A DNA stretch of 54,578 nucleotides from Pseudomonas sp. UBA4617 (GCF_002386445.1 NZ_DGIR01000001.1:1-54578); one strand, 5' to 3'; shown: positions 38,257-46,951, counted from the stretch's first letter. The notes: a model not told the origin generated them from the letters alone. Made by a program: numbers and translations.

Positions 38257-39995
38257 GGCGTCTCCGCGCTGTGCGGCAGCAGGCTGGCCACACAACTGTA
38301 AGGGGAAAGGGTGGCGTCCGTGTGGGCATTGGCGCTGCTGTCGAACAGCCGTAGCCCGGCCGGTGGCAGCGCGACGGGCTGCGGCTGGTCCGCCAGGTTC
38401 AGGTCGATGCGCAAGGTACTGCCGTCGCCCAGGCGCCAGCTGGCACTCAGCGCCTTGTCGCCGAGCACCTTGGCGCCCAGGGCGCGCGTGCCGGGCAGGC
38501 GCGGCAGCAATTGCTGGCGGCGTAGCGTCAGCAACTGCTGATAGAGCCCATGCCAGCCGGCGAGCACCTCGTGCCTGTCCGGCCGCGAGCGCTCGAAGGT
38601 CGACAAGGCGTTCGGGTCGGGAATGCGGGCGCGCTGTTCGGGGTCGGCAAAGGCCGGGAAATGGGCGAATTCGCCGCGCCGGCCTTCACGTACGGCGTCG
38701 GCCAGTTCGTCGTGGAAATCGGTGAAGAACAGGAAGGGGGCGCGGCTGCCATCATCGTCACCCATGAACAGCAGCGGGATCATCGGGCTCAGCAACAGCA
38801 AGGCGGTCGCCGCGCGCAACGCCGCAGGCGGGCACAGCACGCTCAGGCGCTCGCCCAGCGCGCGGTTGCCGATCTGGTCATGGTTCTGCAAGAACAACAC
38901 GAAAGCGCTGGGTGGAAGGTGGCCACTCGGCTCGCCCCTGGGCTGGCCATGGCGATTGGCTTCGCCCTGGAACACGAAGCCTTCGCCCAGGCAACGGGCC
39001 AGCTTGTCGATCGGCCGCTGCTTGTAGTCTTCGTAGTAGCCTTCGGTTTCGCCGGTCAGCAGCACGTGCAATGCGTTGTGGCCGTCGTCGTTCCACTGCG
39101 CATCGAAACCTTGCTCCAGCAGGAAGGCCTGGTTGTGTTCGTTTTCCAGTACCAGCCACACGTGGCGACCGGGTTCCACCGCAGCTCGCACCCGTTGCGC
39201 CAGTTCGACGAGGAAATCCGGCTGGTCGATGGCATGCACCGCATCCAGGCGCAGGCCGTCGAAACGGTACTCGCAGAGCCACATCAAGGCGTTCTGGATG
39301 AAGTACTCGCGCACCTGCGGGCGGCGGAAGTCGATGGCCGCACCCCACGGCGTCTGGCGGTCTTCGCGAAAGAACGGGCTGGCGTACTGGTGCAGGTAAT
39401 TGCCGTCCGGGCCGAAGTGGTTGTACACCACGTCGAGCAGCACCATCAGGCCATGGCCATGTGCCTGGTCGATCAGCTGGCACAGTTGCTGCGGGGTGCC
39501 GTAGGAATGCTGGGCGGCGAAAGGCAACACACCGTCATAGCCCCAGTTGCGTGCCCCAGGGAACTGGCCTATTGGCATCAGTTCGATGGCGGTGATGCCG
39601 GTGGCGGCCAGGCGCGGCAGCACGCTGGCCACGCCGTCGTAGCCACCCAGCACACCCACGTGCAGTTCCTGGATCACAGCTTCGTGCCAGGGCCGGCCTT
39701 GCCAGCGGTGCTGCCAGGGGTAGGCGGCGATATCCACCACCTGGCTCGGGCCATGGACACCATCGGGCTGGTAACGGGACGCGGGGTCGGCCACTTGCAG
39801 CTGCCCGTCGATCCGGTAGTGGTAGTTGTCGCCTGCCCGGGCCGGGGCGACCCCGGTGTACCAGCCATCTTCCTCGGGCAGCAGCTCTATCGGCGGCTGC
39901 CGCTCCAGTTCCACGCTCACGCTGCGCGCATCGGGTGCCCAGAGGGCGAAGCGCGCCGACGTGGCGTCCAGCAAGTGTGCGCCATGCCTGTGCAT
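38253..39995 (-). CDS. treZ: Maltooligosyltrehalose trehalohydrolase
   Basis: TreZ cuts trehalose from maltooligosyltrehalose made by TreY. The 580-residue protein has an N-terminal CBM48-like domain (ARFALWAPDARSVSVELE, about 14-31) and a GH13_10 domain with VYNHFGPDGNYLHQYASPFF, FDGLRLDAVHAID (nucleophile Asp, about 245-257), WLVLENEHN (acid/base Glu) and FLQNHDQIGNRALGERL. AGAGGGA precedes ATG 39995. In-frame ATG 40082 upstream would overlap glgA and is rejected. It is the second gene of the leftward operon, 14 bases from the end of glgA. Confidence 0.95.
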   Translation of the reverse strand: MHRHGAHLLDATSARFALWAPDARSVSVELERQPPIELLPEEDGWYTGVAPARAGDNYHYRIDGQLQVADPASRYQPDGVHGPSQVVDIAAYPWQHRWQGRPWHEAVIQELHVGVLGGYDGVASVLPRLAATGITAIELMPIGQFPGARNWGYDGVLPFAAQHSYGTPQQLCQLIDQAHGHGLMVLLDVVYNHFGPDGNYLHQYASPFFREDRQTPWGAAIDFRRPQVREYFIQNALMWLCEYRFDGLRLDAVHAIDQPDFLVELAQRVRAAVEPGRHVWLVLENEHNQAFLLEQGFDAQWNDDGHNALHVLLTGETEGYYEDYKQRPIDKLARCLGEGFVFQGEANRHGQPRGEPSGHLPPSAFVLFLQNHDQIGNRALGERLSVLCPPAALRAATALLLLSPMIPLLFMGDDDGSRAPFLFFTDFHDELADAVREGRRGEFAHFPAFADPEQRARIPDPNALSTFERSRPDRHEVLAGWHGLYQQLLTLRRQQLLPRLPGTRALGAKVLGDKALSASWRLGDGSTLRIDLNLADQPQPVALPPAGLRLFDSSANAHTDATLSPYSCVASLLPHSAETP

Positions 39996-40009
39996 CTTCG
40001 ATCCCTCTC

Positions 40010-41572
40010 TCAGTAGTAGGCCAGGCGGGCCTGCCGCACCAGATCCTCGTAAAGGCGGGCATAGGGTTCCACAGCCTGGCACCAGTTGAACGGCTGGGTC
40101 ATCGACAGGCAGCGCATGGCGTTGAGCAGGTCTTTCTTCTGGTATACATAGAAGGCGCGGGCAAGCGCTTCGCGGTAGCTTTCCACGGTGGATTCATCGA
40201 ACAGGAAGCCGGTGACACCGTTCTCGATGGTGTCGGCCAGCCCGCCGGTGTTGCGCGCCACCGGCAGCGAGCCGAAGCGCTGCGCGTACATCTGGCTGAG
40301 GCCGCAGGGCTCGTAGCGCGATGGCATCAGCAGGAAGTCGCTGCCGGCGAACATGCGGCGGGCATCGGTTTCGTTGAAGCCAATGCGCACACCGATGCGC
40401 CCAGGATGGCGCAGCGCCAGTTCGCGCATGGCCTGTTCTTCTTCCGGCTCGCCACGGCCGATGATCGCAATCTGGCCACCTTGTTCGACGATGTAGTCGG
40501 CCACGCCCAGGGTCAGGTCCAGGCCTTTCTGGTAGACCAGCCGCGACACCACGGCGAACAACGGCCCTTCGGAGGGCTCCAGCTGGAACAGCTGGCGCAC
40601 CTCGCGGGTATTGCGCGCCTTGCCTTCCCAGTCATTGATGCTGAAGTTGTGCTGCAGGTGCTTGTCGGTGGCCGAGTCCCAGCTTTCGTCGATACCGTTG
40701 GGGATGCCGCCCAGCAGGCCTTGCTGGGCCTTGCTGGCGAGGAAGCCATCCAGGCCGCAGCCGAATTCCGGGGTGGTGATTTCCTGGGCGTAGGTGGCGC
40801 TGACCGTGGTGATGTGGCTGGAGTAGGCCAGGCCGGCCTTGAGGAACGACAGCTTGCCGTAGAACTCCATGCCTTCCTGCTGCATGGCATGGTCGGGGAT
40901 CGCCAGTTCCGGGCTGCAGCCGCGGCTGTAGACACCTTGGTAGGCCAGGTTGTGGATGGTGAACAGGGTCGGGGTGTTCAGGCCGCGCCAGTGCATGTAG
41001 GCAGGCGCGAGCCCAGCAGGCCAGTCATGGGCGTGCACCAGTTCGGGCTTCCAGTGGATCATGCCTTCGCCTGCTGCGATCTCGGCGGCAGCCAGGCCCA
41101 GGCGGGCGAAGCGGATGTGGTTGTCGGGCCAGTCGCGACCGTTGTCGGCAGCATAGGGGGTGCCAGCGCGCTGGTACAGCTCGGGGCAGATCAGCACATA
41201 GATGACCAGCCCGTCGGGCAGGTCCATGCGGCCGATCTTGCACGGCGGCAAGGCAGCATGGCCGCTCAGTTCGCCGACGATATGAATGGGGTTGTCGCTC
41301 TCCACCACTTGCGGGTAGCCCGGGATCAGCACCCGTACGTCATGCAGATGCCCCAGCGCCCGCGGCAGGGCGGCAGAAACGTCGCCCAGGCCGCCGGTTT
41401 TCACCAGGTCGGCGATCTCCGAGGTGACGAACAGGATCTTGCGCTTGTTGGGGTTGTGCTGGCGGCGCTGGGCGCCGGGTGCCTTGCCTGTCGTGGCGAA
41501 ATCCGGGGTGACCGATTCGCGATTGTCCGAGGTAAAGGTGTCTACGTGAGGCTCGACAGCGGCACTGATCAT
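40010..41572 (-). CDS. glgA: Glycogen synthase (GT5)
   Basis: GlgA elongates alpha-1,4-glucan from an ADP- or UDP-glucose donor. The 520-residue protein has a poorly conserved N-terminal leader (about 1-43), then KILFVTSEIADLVKTGGLGDV with the donor-binding KTGGL (K58). The C-terminal Rossmann half has SRLVYQKGLDL, DFLLMPSRYEPCGLSQMYAQRFGSLPVARNTGGLADTIENGVTGFLF, with the catalytic Glu in the EPCG segment. GGAGAG precedes ATG 41572. It is first in the leftward operon. No ADP-glucose pyrophosphorylase (glgC) gene lies in the window, so the donor supply is not evident here. Confidence 0.95.
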   Translation of the reverse strand: MISAAVEPHVDTFTSDNRESVTPDFATTGKAPGAQRRQHNPNKRKILFVTSEIADLVKTGGLGDVSAALPRALGHLHDVRVLIPGYPQVVESDNPIHIVGELSGHAALPPCKIGRMDLPDGLVIYVLICPELYQRAGTPYAADNGRDWPDNHIRFARLGLAAAEIAAGEGMIHWKPELVHAHDWPAGLAPAYMHWRGLNTPTLFTIHNLAYQGVYSRGCSPELAIPDHAMQQEGMEFYGKLSFLKAGLAYSSHITTVSATYAQEITTPEFGCGLDGFLASKAQQGLLGGIPNGIDESWDSATDKHLQHNFSINDWEGKARNTREVRQLFQLEPSEGPLFAVVSRLVYQKGLDLTLGVADYIVEQGGQIAIIGRGEPEEEQAMRELALRHPGRIGVRIGFNETDARRMFAGSDFLLMPSRYEPCGLSQMYAQRFGSLPVARNTGGLADTIENGVTGFLFDESTVESYREALARAFYVYQKKDLLNAMRCLSMTQPFNWCQAVEPYARLYEDLVRQARLAYY

Positions 41573-41890
41573 ACTTCTCTCCGTCCCTATGCTTTGGTCG
41601 GGTGCTGGCACCCGTGGCGGTATCTCGTGTTGGTTCTCTCTGATGCTGAATTCTGCGTAGTGCATTCCATGCCCCTGAGTCGTGCGCGCAGGCACAGCGC
41701 GATCGGCATTCCCGCCAAAAGCGATTGGACTGGTTGGGATGGGTGGGCCGACCCAGGGAATGCCCCTGGCGTTTGGCCTACTTAGTTCCTGACCTGCCGG
41801 CTTTCCTGAAAGTTCGACTTTTTTTCATCACTCTTCCGATGAGCAAATGGCGGGCCGAAACCCGAGTGTAGGAGAGAAAAAGGGGGAAAG

Positions 41891-41915
41891 GTGACCCGCT
41901 GGTCACTAATGTGAC
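41891..41915. promoter_or_regulatory. Overlapping inverted repeats upstream of glgA
   Basis: GTGACC-CGCT-GGTCAC (41891-41906) shares its right arm with GTCAC-TAAT-GTGAC (41902-41915). Such alternating half-sites could form a regulator site about 320 bases upstream of the glgA start. The binding protein is unknown. Confidence 0.3.
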
Positions 41916-42016
41916 GCCGCACGTTAGACGCAAACGTTGGCGTATGCGAGCGGATGTGTATGCATGACCGGCGAGCCTGGCGAGCGGCGCAAGGCATGCC
42001 CCAATCAAGCAATGCC

Positions 42017-42033
42017 TGCACCGATGTGGTGCG
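42017..42033. promoter_or_regulatory. NtrC-like site in the glgA-vgrG gap
   Basis: TGCACCGATGTGGTGCG matches the NtrC pattern TGCACCA-N3-TGGTGCA at all but two defined positions. I looked for a sigma-54 promoter nearby and found only a weak GG-N10-GC pair (about 42050-42065), so function is doubtful. Confidence 0.3.
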
Positions 42034-42427
42034 TTTTAACGCTTCGCCCTGGGCTTGCTCCTGCCGACGATTGTGCACCTTCCTGTAGCGGGGCGATGCC
42101 CTGCACCATGACGAGTCGCCAGACACTTCTGAAAAGTTTGCGAGTTATATGTTCCGGCAAATACGCCTGCTGAAAAAAGTTTGTCAGTAAATGCTTTGGG
42201 AAATTGCCTACGGCACGCCCTAGGGCATTAAACCCATCGTTCCTGTTATATCGGGTCCGAACCGTTTAAGTTGTTCTTCAGTCACTGCCTCATCCTCCAT
42301 GTCGTCATGGGTTGAAACCCGCAATGCCACGATTTATCTGGCGTGCAGCCTGGCGTCTGGCCAATTTGGTTCGACATTCTCATCTTGAAGAAGGCCAGGG
42401 TGTGGTTGTTTTTCGCCGATAAAAAGC

Positions 42428-43440
42428 ATGGCGGGTAGAGCAACTTATGAAACAGTCTGCTTACGCTTCGGTTTTCAGGCGCTCGCCGCGCGCACGGAAT
42501 TCGAAGTGGTTTCATTCAAGCTGGAGGAGACCCTCAGCCAGCCATTTGTGCTGAACCTGGAACTTGTCAGCTACGAAAACGATATCGACTTCGGCCACCT
42601 GCTCGACAAGCCGGCGCTGTTCACCCTTTATTCCGTCGACCGGCCGGTGCGACACGTACATGGCCTGGTCAGCGCCTTCAGCCAAGGCGAAACCAGCTTT
42701 TCTCGCACGCGCTACCACGCTGTGGTCGAACCGCAGCTGGCACGTGCCCGGTTGCGTTCGAACTGGCGCATCTTCCAGCAGAAAACCGTGCCGCAGATTC
42801 TTGAACTGATGTTCAAGCGCCAAGGTATCAACCGCTTCGAACTGAACAGCTGCGCCGAGCACCAGGTACGGGAGTTCTGCGTCCAGGCGGGGGAGACCGA
42901 CCTGGACTTCATCCGCGCATCGATGGCCCGCACATGGCCACGGTGGTCGGCCCGCCGGGCGAGGAGATCTACTGCGACGAATGGGGCCGGGTCAAGGTCA
43001 GCTTCCCCTGGGACCGGGAGAGCGAAGGCAACGAGTTCAGCTCCTGCTGGGTGCGGGTGTCGCAAGGCTGGGCCGGTGGCAGCTGGGGTTCGATGGCCAT
43101 CCCGCGTATTGGCCAGGATGTGATTGTCCAGTACGTCAATGGCGACCCCGACCAGCCGATCGTCACCATTATTACCGAGACCAAGTATCGAACGGGGGGC
43201 GTGTTTTCGCCGGGGAGTTTGCCGGTTACGAAGGGGAGTGAGGGATATCCGAGTGCCAGGCAGATGAGTGATGCGTGGATACACCCAAGGCTTGCGGATG
43301 AAGTTGGGGAAAGAAGAGCGGCAGTAATGTATCAGGAAGGCTATGAACGTTGGTTAATGATAGTTGATGAGCGTGGTGCGGTAACTCAAATATCTAAACT
43401 TGATAAAAATGCGCGAGTGGTCGGCGAAGTGGCAATTTAG
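42428..43440 (+). pseudogene. vgrG: vgrG remnant: internal deletion with frameshift, plus foreign C-terminal tail
   Basis: VgrG forms the spike tip of the type VI secretion system. Frame one (from 42428) gives the N-terminal gp27-like part, EFEVVSFKLEETLSQPFVLNLELVS to AGETDLDFIR (about residue 165), then turns to nonsense. A second frame carries the OB-fold part, RIDGPHMATVVGPPGEEIYCDEWGRVKVSFPWDR to GDPDQPIVT, ending at 43440. The join is near 42916, where the two frames meet at CGCATCGATGG. A normal VgrG has about 200 more residues between these parts, so a large deletion has fused them out of frame. After PIVT the usual VgrG tail is replaced by about 80 residues of unknown type (ending VVGEVAI) with AT-richer codons, possibly the end of a fused toxin. 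It directly precedes the first PoNi gene. Confidence 0.8.
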
Positions 43441-43449
43441 GGGGCGGCA

Positions 43450-44406
43450 ATGAAAAAATTTGATGAAATTAAGCGTGAGCCTTTACTTCAAGAGGCAGCT
43501 TTTAAGGATAGTCTATCCTTTTGGAAGGAATTTTATTTTGAGCGGCAGGCAGAATCTTTTCTTTCTATTGAAAGGCCGGATTATGTTAACGTTGAGGGGT
43601 TGAGTTGGAGTTGGTGCTTCGGTTCCTTGCAGTTGTTGGTGGGCCTCTATTCGGGAGGAGAAACCATTGATTCGCTACGCCCCTATGCTGAGCATATGTT
43701 TTCCCAGTTTCAGCGTCATAAGCAGGCCTATCCGAATTTCTCGCTGAAGCTATGGGAGCCAGATGCCTACCAGTTTGCTCTTTGGCTTTTGTCTTTGGCG
43801 GTGCTGTTGAATATGCCGGGGCGGATAGAGCAGGTCGCAGGTTATCTAAGTGATAATGCCGAGGACGGCCAGGATTTGCTTTTGAGGCAACTTTTTGCCA
43901 GGGTTGGCATTGCTTTGGCTGGGAATGATCTGATAAACAAACGGCCCTATGCAGAGTTGCTTAATGCCATAAATGCTCAAGGTGATGAGCAGCAACAAGC
44001 TTTACGCAGCTATCTAAAACAATGGTATCGCGGCATGCGTAACTGCTATTGGCATGACCGTCATAGACGACGGAGCGATGCCGGCTTCTTTGGCTACTGG
44101 GCATTCGAGGCTGGGATGGTTACGGTGTTGTGGGACGTCGACGACGCGCCCTACAGAAACTTACCTTATTACCCTAAAGATTTGGTTGACTATGCGCGTG
44201 AGCGTCAGGTCATTCAAACCTTTCCCCGGAGTCTTCAAGCTGCGACTTATTCGGATGCGATTGCCAAATCAGGAGAGCTTTGTCCTCGGACTGGGGTGTG
44301 GGTCTGCGACGATTGGGTCGTGGGGCCTCAAACATTTATGCAAGGCGTTGAAATGCCCGCTGACGAGGGACGTATCTTGACCTGGCGCTTGGTAAAGGGC
44401 CTATAA
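43450..44406 (+). CDS. PoNi-type immunity protein (DUF1910/DUF1911), copy 1
   Basis: The 318-residue protein has the DUF1910 N-terminal and DUF1911 C-terminal layout of PoNi proteins, which neutralise PoNe DNase toxins delivered by type VI and other systems. Motifs shared by all three copies here are YSGGE (about 75-79), LKLWEPDAYQFALWLLSLAVLL, RNCYWHDRHRRRSDAGFFGYWAFEAG and a C-terminal CDDWVVGPQTFMQGVEMP. GGGGGC lies 4 bases before the ATG, and the gene follows the vgrG remnant by 9 bases. Codon use is visibly AT-rich compared with the chromosome, pointing to transfer. No intact PoNe gene is next to it; the toxin may survive only as the tail of the vgrG remnant. Confidence 0.8.
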   Translation: MKKFDEIKREPLLQEAAFKDSLSFWKEFYFERQAESFLSIERPDYVNVEGLSWSWCFGSLQLLVGLYSGGETIDSLRPYAEHMFSQFQRHKQAYPNFSLKLWEPDAYQFALWLLSLAVLLNMPGRIEQVAGYLSDNAEDGQDLLLRQLFARVGIALAGNDLINKRPYAELLNAINAQGDEQQQALRSYLKQWYRGMRNCYWHDRHRRRSDAGFFGYWAFEAGMVTVLWDVDDAPYRNLPYYPKDLVDYARERQVIQTFPRSLQAATYSDAIAKSGELCPRTGVWVCDDWVVGPQTFMQGVEMPADEGRILTWRLVKGL

Positions 44407-44474
44407 GGGCTGATCTGACCAAGTCGCCTTTTTTGCAGGTGAGCGTGGCCGCCTGAGTCCAGTGGGTGTGAAAG

Positions 44475-45248
44475 ATGTGTCGATTCGATCAGTGTAAGCG
44501 TGAACCATTGCTGCAAGAAGCAGCTTATCTAGATAGTGTTTCTTTTTGGAAGGAAAAATATGTCGAACGACAGGCTGATCCTTTTCTTAAAATTAAGCGT
44601 CCCGAATATGTAAACGTTAAGATGTTGAGCTGGAGGTGGTGCTGGCAAACTGTGCATTTGCTTGTGGCTCTTTATTCAGGTGGTGAGCCCGTCAAGTCGC
44701 TTGAATTCTACGCGGAGCACATGTTCAACCAGTTCCAGCGTCACAAACGCTCTTATCCCGTTTTCTCTTTGAAGCTATGGGAGCCCGACGCCTACCAGTT
44801 CGTACTTTGGCTGCTGTCCCTCGCAGTGCTGTTGGATATGCCTGAACGCATCGAGCAGATCGCCGGTTACATCAGTGACGACCCGGATCATGGTCAAGAC
44901 TTGCTGACTCACCAACTGTTTACCCGAGTCGGCATCAACCTGCCCGGTCAGGCACTGATCCACCCAAGCCCCTACGCAGACTTGCTGCAAGCCTTGAACG
45001 GCGAACAGGCCGAACAGCAGCAGGCCATGCGCAGCTATCTGAAGAAATGGTACCGAGGCATGCGCAATTGCTATTGGCATGATCGCCACAAAGCCCGAAG
45101 CGATGCCGGCTTTTTCGGCTACTGGGCCTTCGAGGCCGGTTTGGTCACGTTGTTATGGGATATCGACGATACGCCTTACCGCGATTTGCCGTATTACCCA
45201 AGAGACTTGGTCGATCACGCCCGGCAGCGTTCGGCTCGCCTGAATTAG
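44475..45248 (+). CDS. PoNi-type immunity protein, copy 2, truncated at the C-terminus
   Basis: This 257-residue protein is closely similar to copy 1 over its whole length (FDQCKREPLLQEAAYLDSVSFWKEKY, LKLWEPDAYQFVLWLLSLAVLL, RNCYWHDRHKARSDAGFFGYWAFEAG). It stops after YPRDLVDHARQRSARLN, so about 60 residues with the CDDWVVGPQTFMQG end are missing. The first 230 bases are AT-rich like copy 1, while from about 44700 on the gene turns GC-rich, which suggests recombination between two related genes. Whether the shortened protein still works is uncertain. Copy 3 starts 15 bases after its stop. Confidence 0.72.
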   Translation: MCRFDQCKREPLLQEAAYLDSVSFWKEKYVERQADPFLKIKRPEYVNVKMLSWRWCWQTVHLLVALYSGGEPVKSLEFYAEHMFNQFQRHKRSYPVFSLKLWEPDAYQFVLWLLSLAVLLDMPERIEQIAGYISDDPDHGQDLLTHQLFTRVGINLPGQALIHPSPYADLLQALNGEQAEQQQAMRSYLKKWYRGMRNCYWHDRHKARSDAGFFGYWAFEAGLVTLLWDIDDTPYRDLPYYPRDLVDHARQRSARLN

Positions 45249-45263
45249 CGTGGAGGAGGGCCA

Positions 45264-46226
45264 ATGGGCCACTTTGACAGCATCAAGCGCGACCCGTGGA
45301 TGGTCGAGCAGCACTATCGGGCCTCGACCCATGAAAAGGAACAGGAATTCGCCGACCCGGACACCCAGGCCTTGCTGGCCGGCCCCGCCGAGCACAGGCA
45401 CCACTACCGGGGGCTTAGCCGCTACTGGGCGCACATGGCTTTGGAGCTGGCCATCCAGCGCTACTCCGGTGGCGAGCCGATGGAACTGGTGGAGGCCTAT
45501 GTCGATTACGCGTTCGCCCAGTTCGCCCGGCATTTTTCCGCGTACCCGGCAGCCAGCGAGCAATTGCGCCCGTGGGTGGCGGACGACTACCGGCTTGCCC
45601 TGTGGCTGCTGTCGCTGGCGGTGCTGTGCGGTTACCCCGAGCGGGTCGGCCAACTGCTGGACTGGCTGAACCAGGCCGACGAGCGCAGCCCCGACCTGCT
45701 GCTGCATCGGCTGTTCCAGCGCCTGGGCAAGGCATATCCAGGCTCCTCGTTACTTCACCCCGAGCCCTACGCCACGTTGCTGGACAGCCTCGATCTACGT
45801 GGCCCCGCGCAGCAGGACGCGCTCATGCGCTACCTCGGCCAGTGGTACGCCGAGGCGCACGGCTGTTACTGGCACGAGCGCCACGCGCGGGCACGCGGTG
45901 ACCACCTGGGCTATTGGGCATTCGAAGCGGCGCTGGTGGCGTTTTTATGGTCGGTGCAAGGCGATGCCCTGCAAAGCGCGCCGCAGTTCTACCCGAAGGC
46001 ACTTGTCGACCGGGCCCATTACCGGCGGCTGGGCAAGCAGTTCCGCGACCCGGAAACCGCCAGGCGCGAGGATGCCCCCGGCTGGCCATCCGGTACCCCT
46101 TGCCCGTGGCCCGGCCACTATACCTGCGTCGAACGTGCGCTGGGTGAGCAGGTGTTCATGCACCAGGCACCTTTCCCCGAAATCGATGGCCAGGTCGTGC
46201 ACTGGCGGCTGTCGAGAACGTTCTGA
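45264..46226 (+). CDS. PoNi-type immunity protein, copy 3
   Basis: The 320-residue protein has the same two-domain layout as copies 1 and 2 but is much diverged (YSGGEPMELVEAYVDYAFAQF, WVADDYRLALWLLSLAVLCGYPERV, HGCYWHERHARARGDHLGYWAFEAALV, VERALGEQVFMHQAPFPEIDG). It is complete and uses GC-rich codons typical of the chromosome, so it has been in this lineage longer than copy 1. GGAGGAGGG precedes the ATG. Different PoNi proteins protect against different PoNe toxins, so the row of three may widen protection. It is followed after 54 bases by the PAAR gene. Confidence 0.78.
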   Translation: MGHFDSIKRDPWMVEQHYRASTHEKEQEFADPDTQALLAGPAEHRHHYRGLSRYWAHMALELAIQRYSGGEPMELVEAYVDYAFAQFARHFSAYPAASEQLRPWVADDYRLALWLLSLAVLCGYPERVGQLLDWLNQADERSPDLLLHRLFQRLGKAYPGSSLLHPEPYATLLDSLDLRGPAQQDALMRYLGQWYAEAHGCYWHERHARARGDHLGYWAFEAALVAFLWSVQGDALQSAPQFYPKALVDRAHYRRLGKQFRDPETARREDAPGWPSGTPCPWPGHYTCVERALGEQVFMHQAPFPEIDGQVVHWRLSRTF

Positions 46227-46280
46227 TTGAGGCCGCCGGCACCGGTGCCCGGCGCGTCATATAAGCAAGGAGTCGCAACA

Positions 46281-46538
46281 ATGCCTGCCATCGTTCTGCT
46301 AGGCCACGCTCACCACTGCCCGCTGTGCGGCCCGACCAGCGTCAGCAGCGGTTCCAGCCTGTTCTTCGTCAACGGCAGGGCCGCAGCAAGGGTTGGCGAC
46401 CGGCTCGGGTGTGGGGCGCTGATCACCAGCGGCTCGGCACTGATGATGGATGACGGGCAGCCGTTTGCCAGGGTCGGCGATACCACCAGCCATGGCGGCG
46501 TACTGGAAAATGGCGATAACAGCTGGCTGCTTGATTAA
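46281..46538 (+). CDS. PAAR-domain protein, type VI secretion spike tip
   Basis: The 85-residue protein is little more than one PAAR domain (CPLCGPTSVSSGSSLFFVNGRAAARVGDRLGCGALITSGSALMMDDGQPFARVGDTTSHGG). PAAR proteins sharpen the VgrG spike and attach effectors. The metal-site residues are likely among H10, H12, C13, C16, C47 and H73. AAGGAG lies 8 bases before ATG 46281; an upstream in-frame ATG is inside the gene gap and has no such site. It lies downstream of the PoNi genes, so it may have carried a toxin that is now gone, or may serve a VgrG encoded elsewhere. It has no fused toxin domain. Confidence 0.85.
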   Translation: MPAIVLLGHAHHCPLCGPTSVSSGSSLFFVNGRAAARVGDRLGCGALITSGSALMMDDGQPFARVGDTTSHGGVLENGDNSWLLD

Positions 46539-46543
46539 GCACT

Positions 46544-46565
46544 GTGGGAGCGGTTCAGCTCCCAC
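46544..46565. repeat. Hairpin after the PAAR gene
   Basis: GTGGGAGC-GGTTCA-GCTCCCAC is a perfect 8-base inverted repeat 6 bases after the PAAR stop and 16 bases before the convergent small gene. It resembles the GTGGGAGCGG half of the larger repeat at 49454-49557 and may end transcription from both sides. Confidence 0.6.
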
Positions 46566-46580
46566 CGGGAAGGGACATTA

Positions 46581-46748
46581 TCAGAGGCTGACGGCGTCGC
46601 CGTCAGTGCGTGCCTGTGCCAGCAGCAGGTTCAGTTGGGCGACCTGCTGACGCAGCTGGTCACGTTCTTCCTTCAGTTTACGCAGCTCATCACGGCGCAC
46701 GGAGACATAGAGGGTCTGGGTTGGAGTAGCAGGCATCAAGGTACCCAT
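46581..46748 (-). CDS. Small coiled-coil protein, function unknown
   Basis: A 55-codon gene runs from ATG 46748 (MGTLMPATPTQTLYV...) to TGA at 46581, with GAGGTG about 6 bases upstream of the start. Residues about 18-46 (RDELRKLKEERDQLRQQVAQLNLLL) form a clear leucine-zipper-like coiled coil with heptad leucines, so it should dimerise. There is no membrane segment. It diverges from gnd. I cannot assign it to a family with certainty; a small regulator or scaffold is possible. Confidence 0.7.
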   Translation of the reverse strand: MGTLMPATPTQTLYVSVRRDELRKLKEERDQLRQQVAQLNLLLAQARTDGDAVSL

Positions 46749-46951
46749 GAGCACACCTCGCGGTTTTGGCTGGTGACAAGTTAAAGCGTAGACGCTTCAC
46801 GCGGGGCGCATTCTGAATTCTTTTGCAGGTCTTGGGAACTTTTTTGTTTATCGTGGTCGCGCCGTTCGTCGCTGAACCCACGAGCGGTTCGCTGGACTAA
46901 CCTGAAGGCTGCACTGTGTTGTCATTCAATTCGCAAGGGGAGCATCGGCTC

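Larger units (their letters stand above)
41573..42427. other. 855-base gene-free region between glgA and the vgrG remnant
   Basis: I see no supportable gene here, though short unsupported ORFs exist on both strands. The left part must hold the glgA promoter. Two overlapping inverted repeats lie at 41891-41915 and an NtrC-like site at 42017-42033. From about 42120 on, the composition becomes AT-richer, as in the immunity genes farther right. An unannotated small RNA is possible but I recognise none. Confidence 0.5.

Noticed and set aside
42040..42070. sigma-54 promoter downstream of the NtrC-like site
   Set aside because: Only a GG-N10-GC pair is present; the TGGCAC and TTGC elements match poorly.
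43195..43440. Complete PoNe DNase toxin at the end of vgrG
   Set aside because: Only about 80 residues are present, with no nuclease motif that I can recognise. At most this is a fragment.
46835..46860. ECF sigma promoter of gnd
   Set aside because: GGAACTT is a fair -35, but no TCTGA-type -10 lies at the right distance, so I did not list it as a feature.
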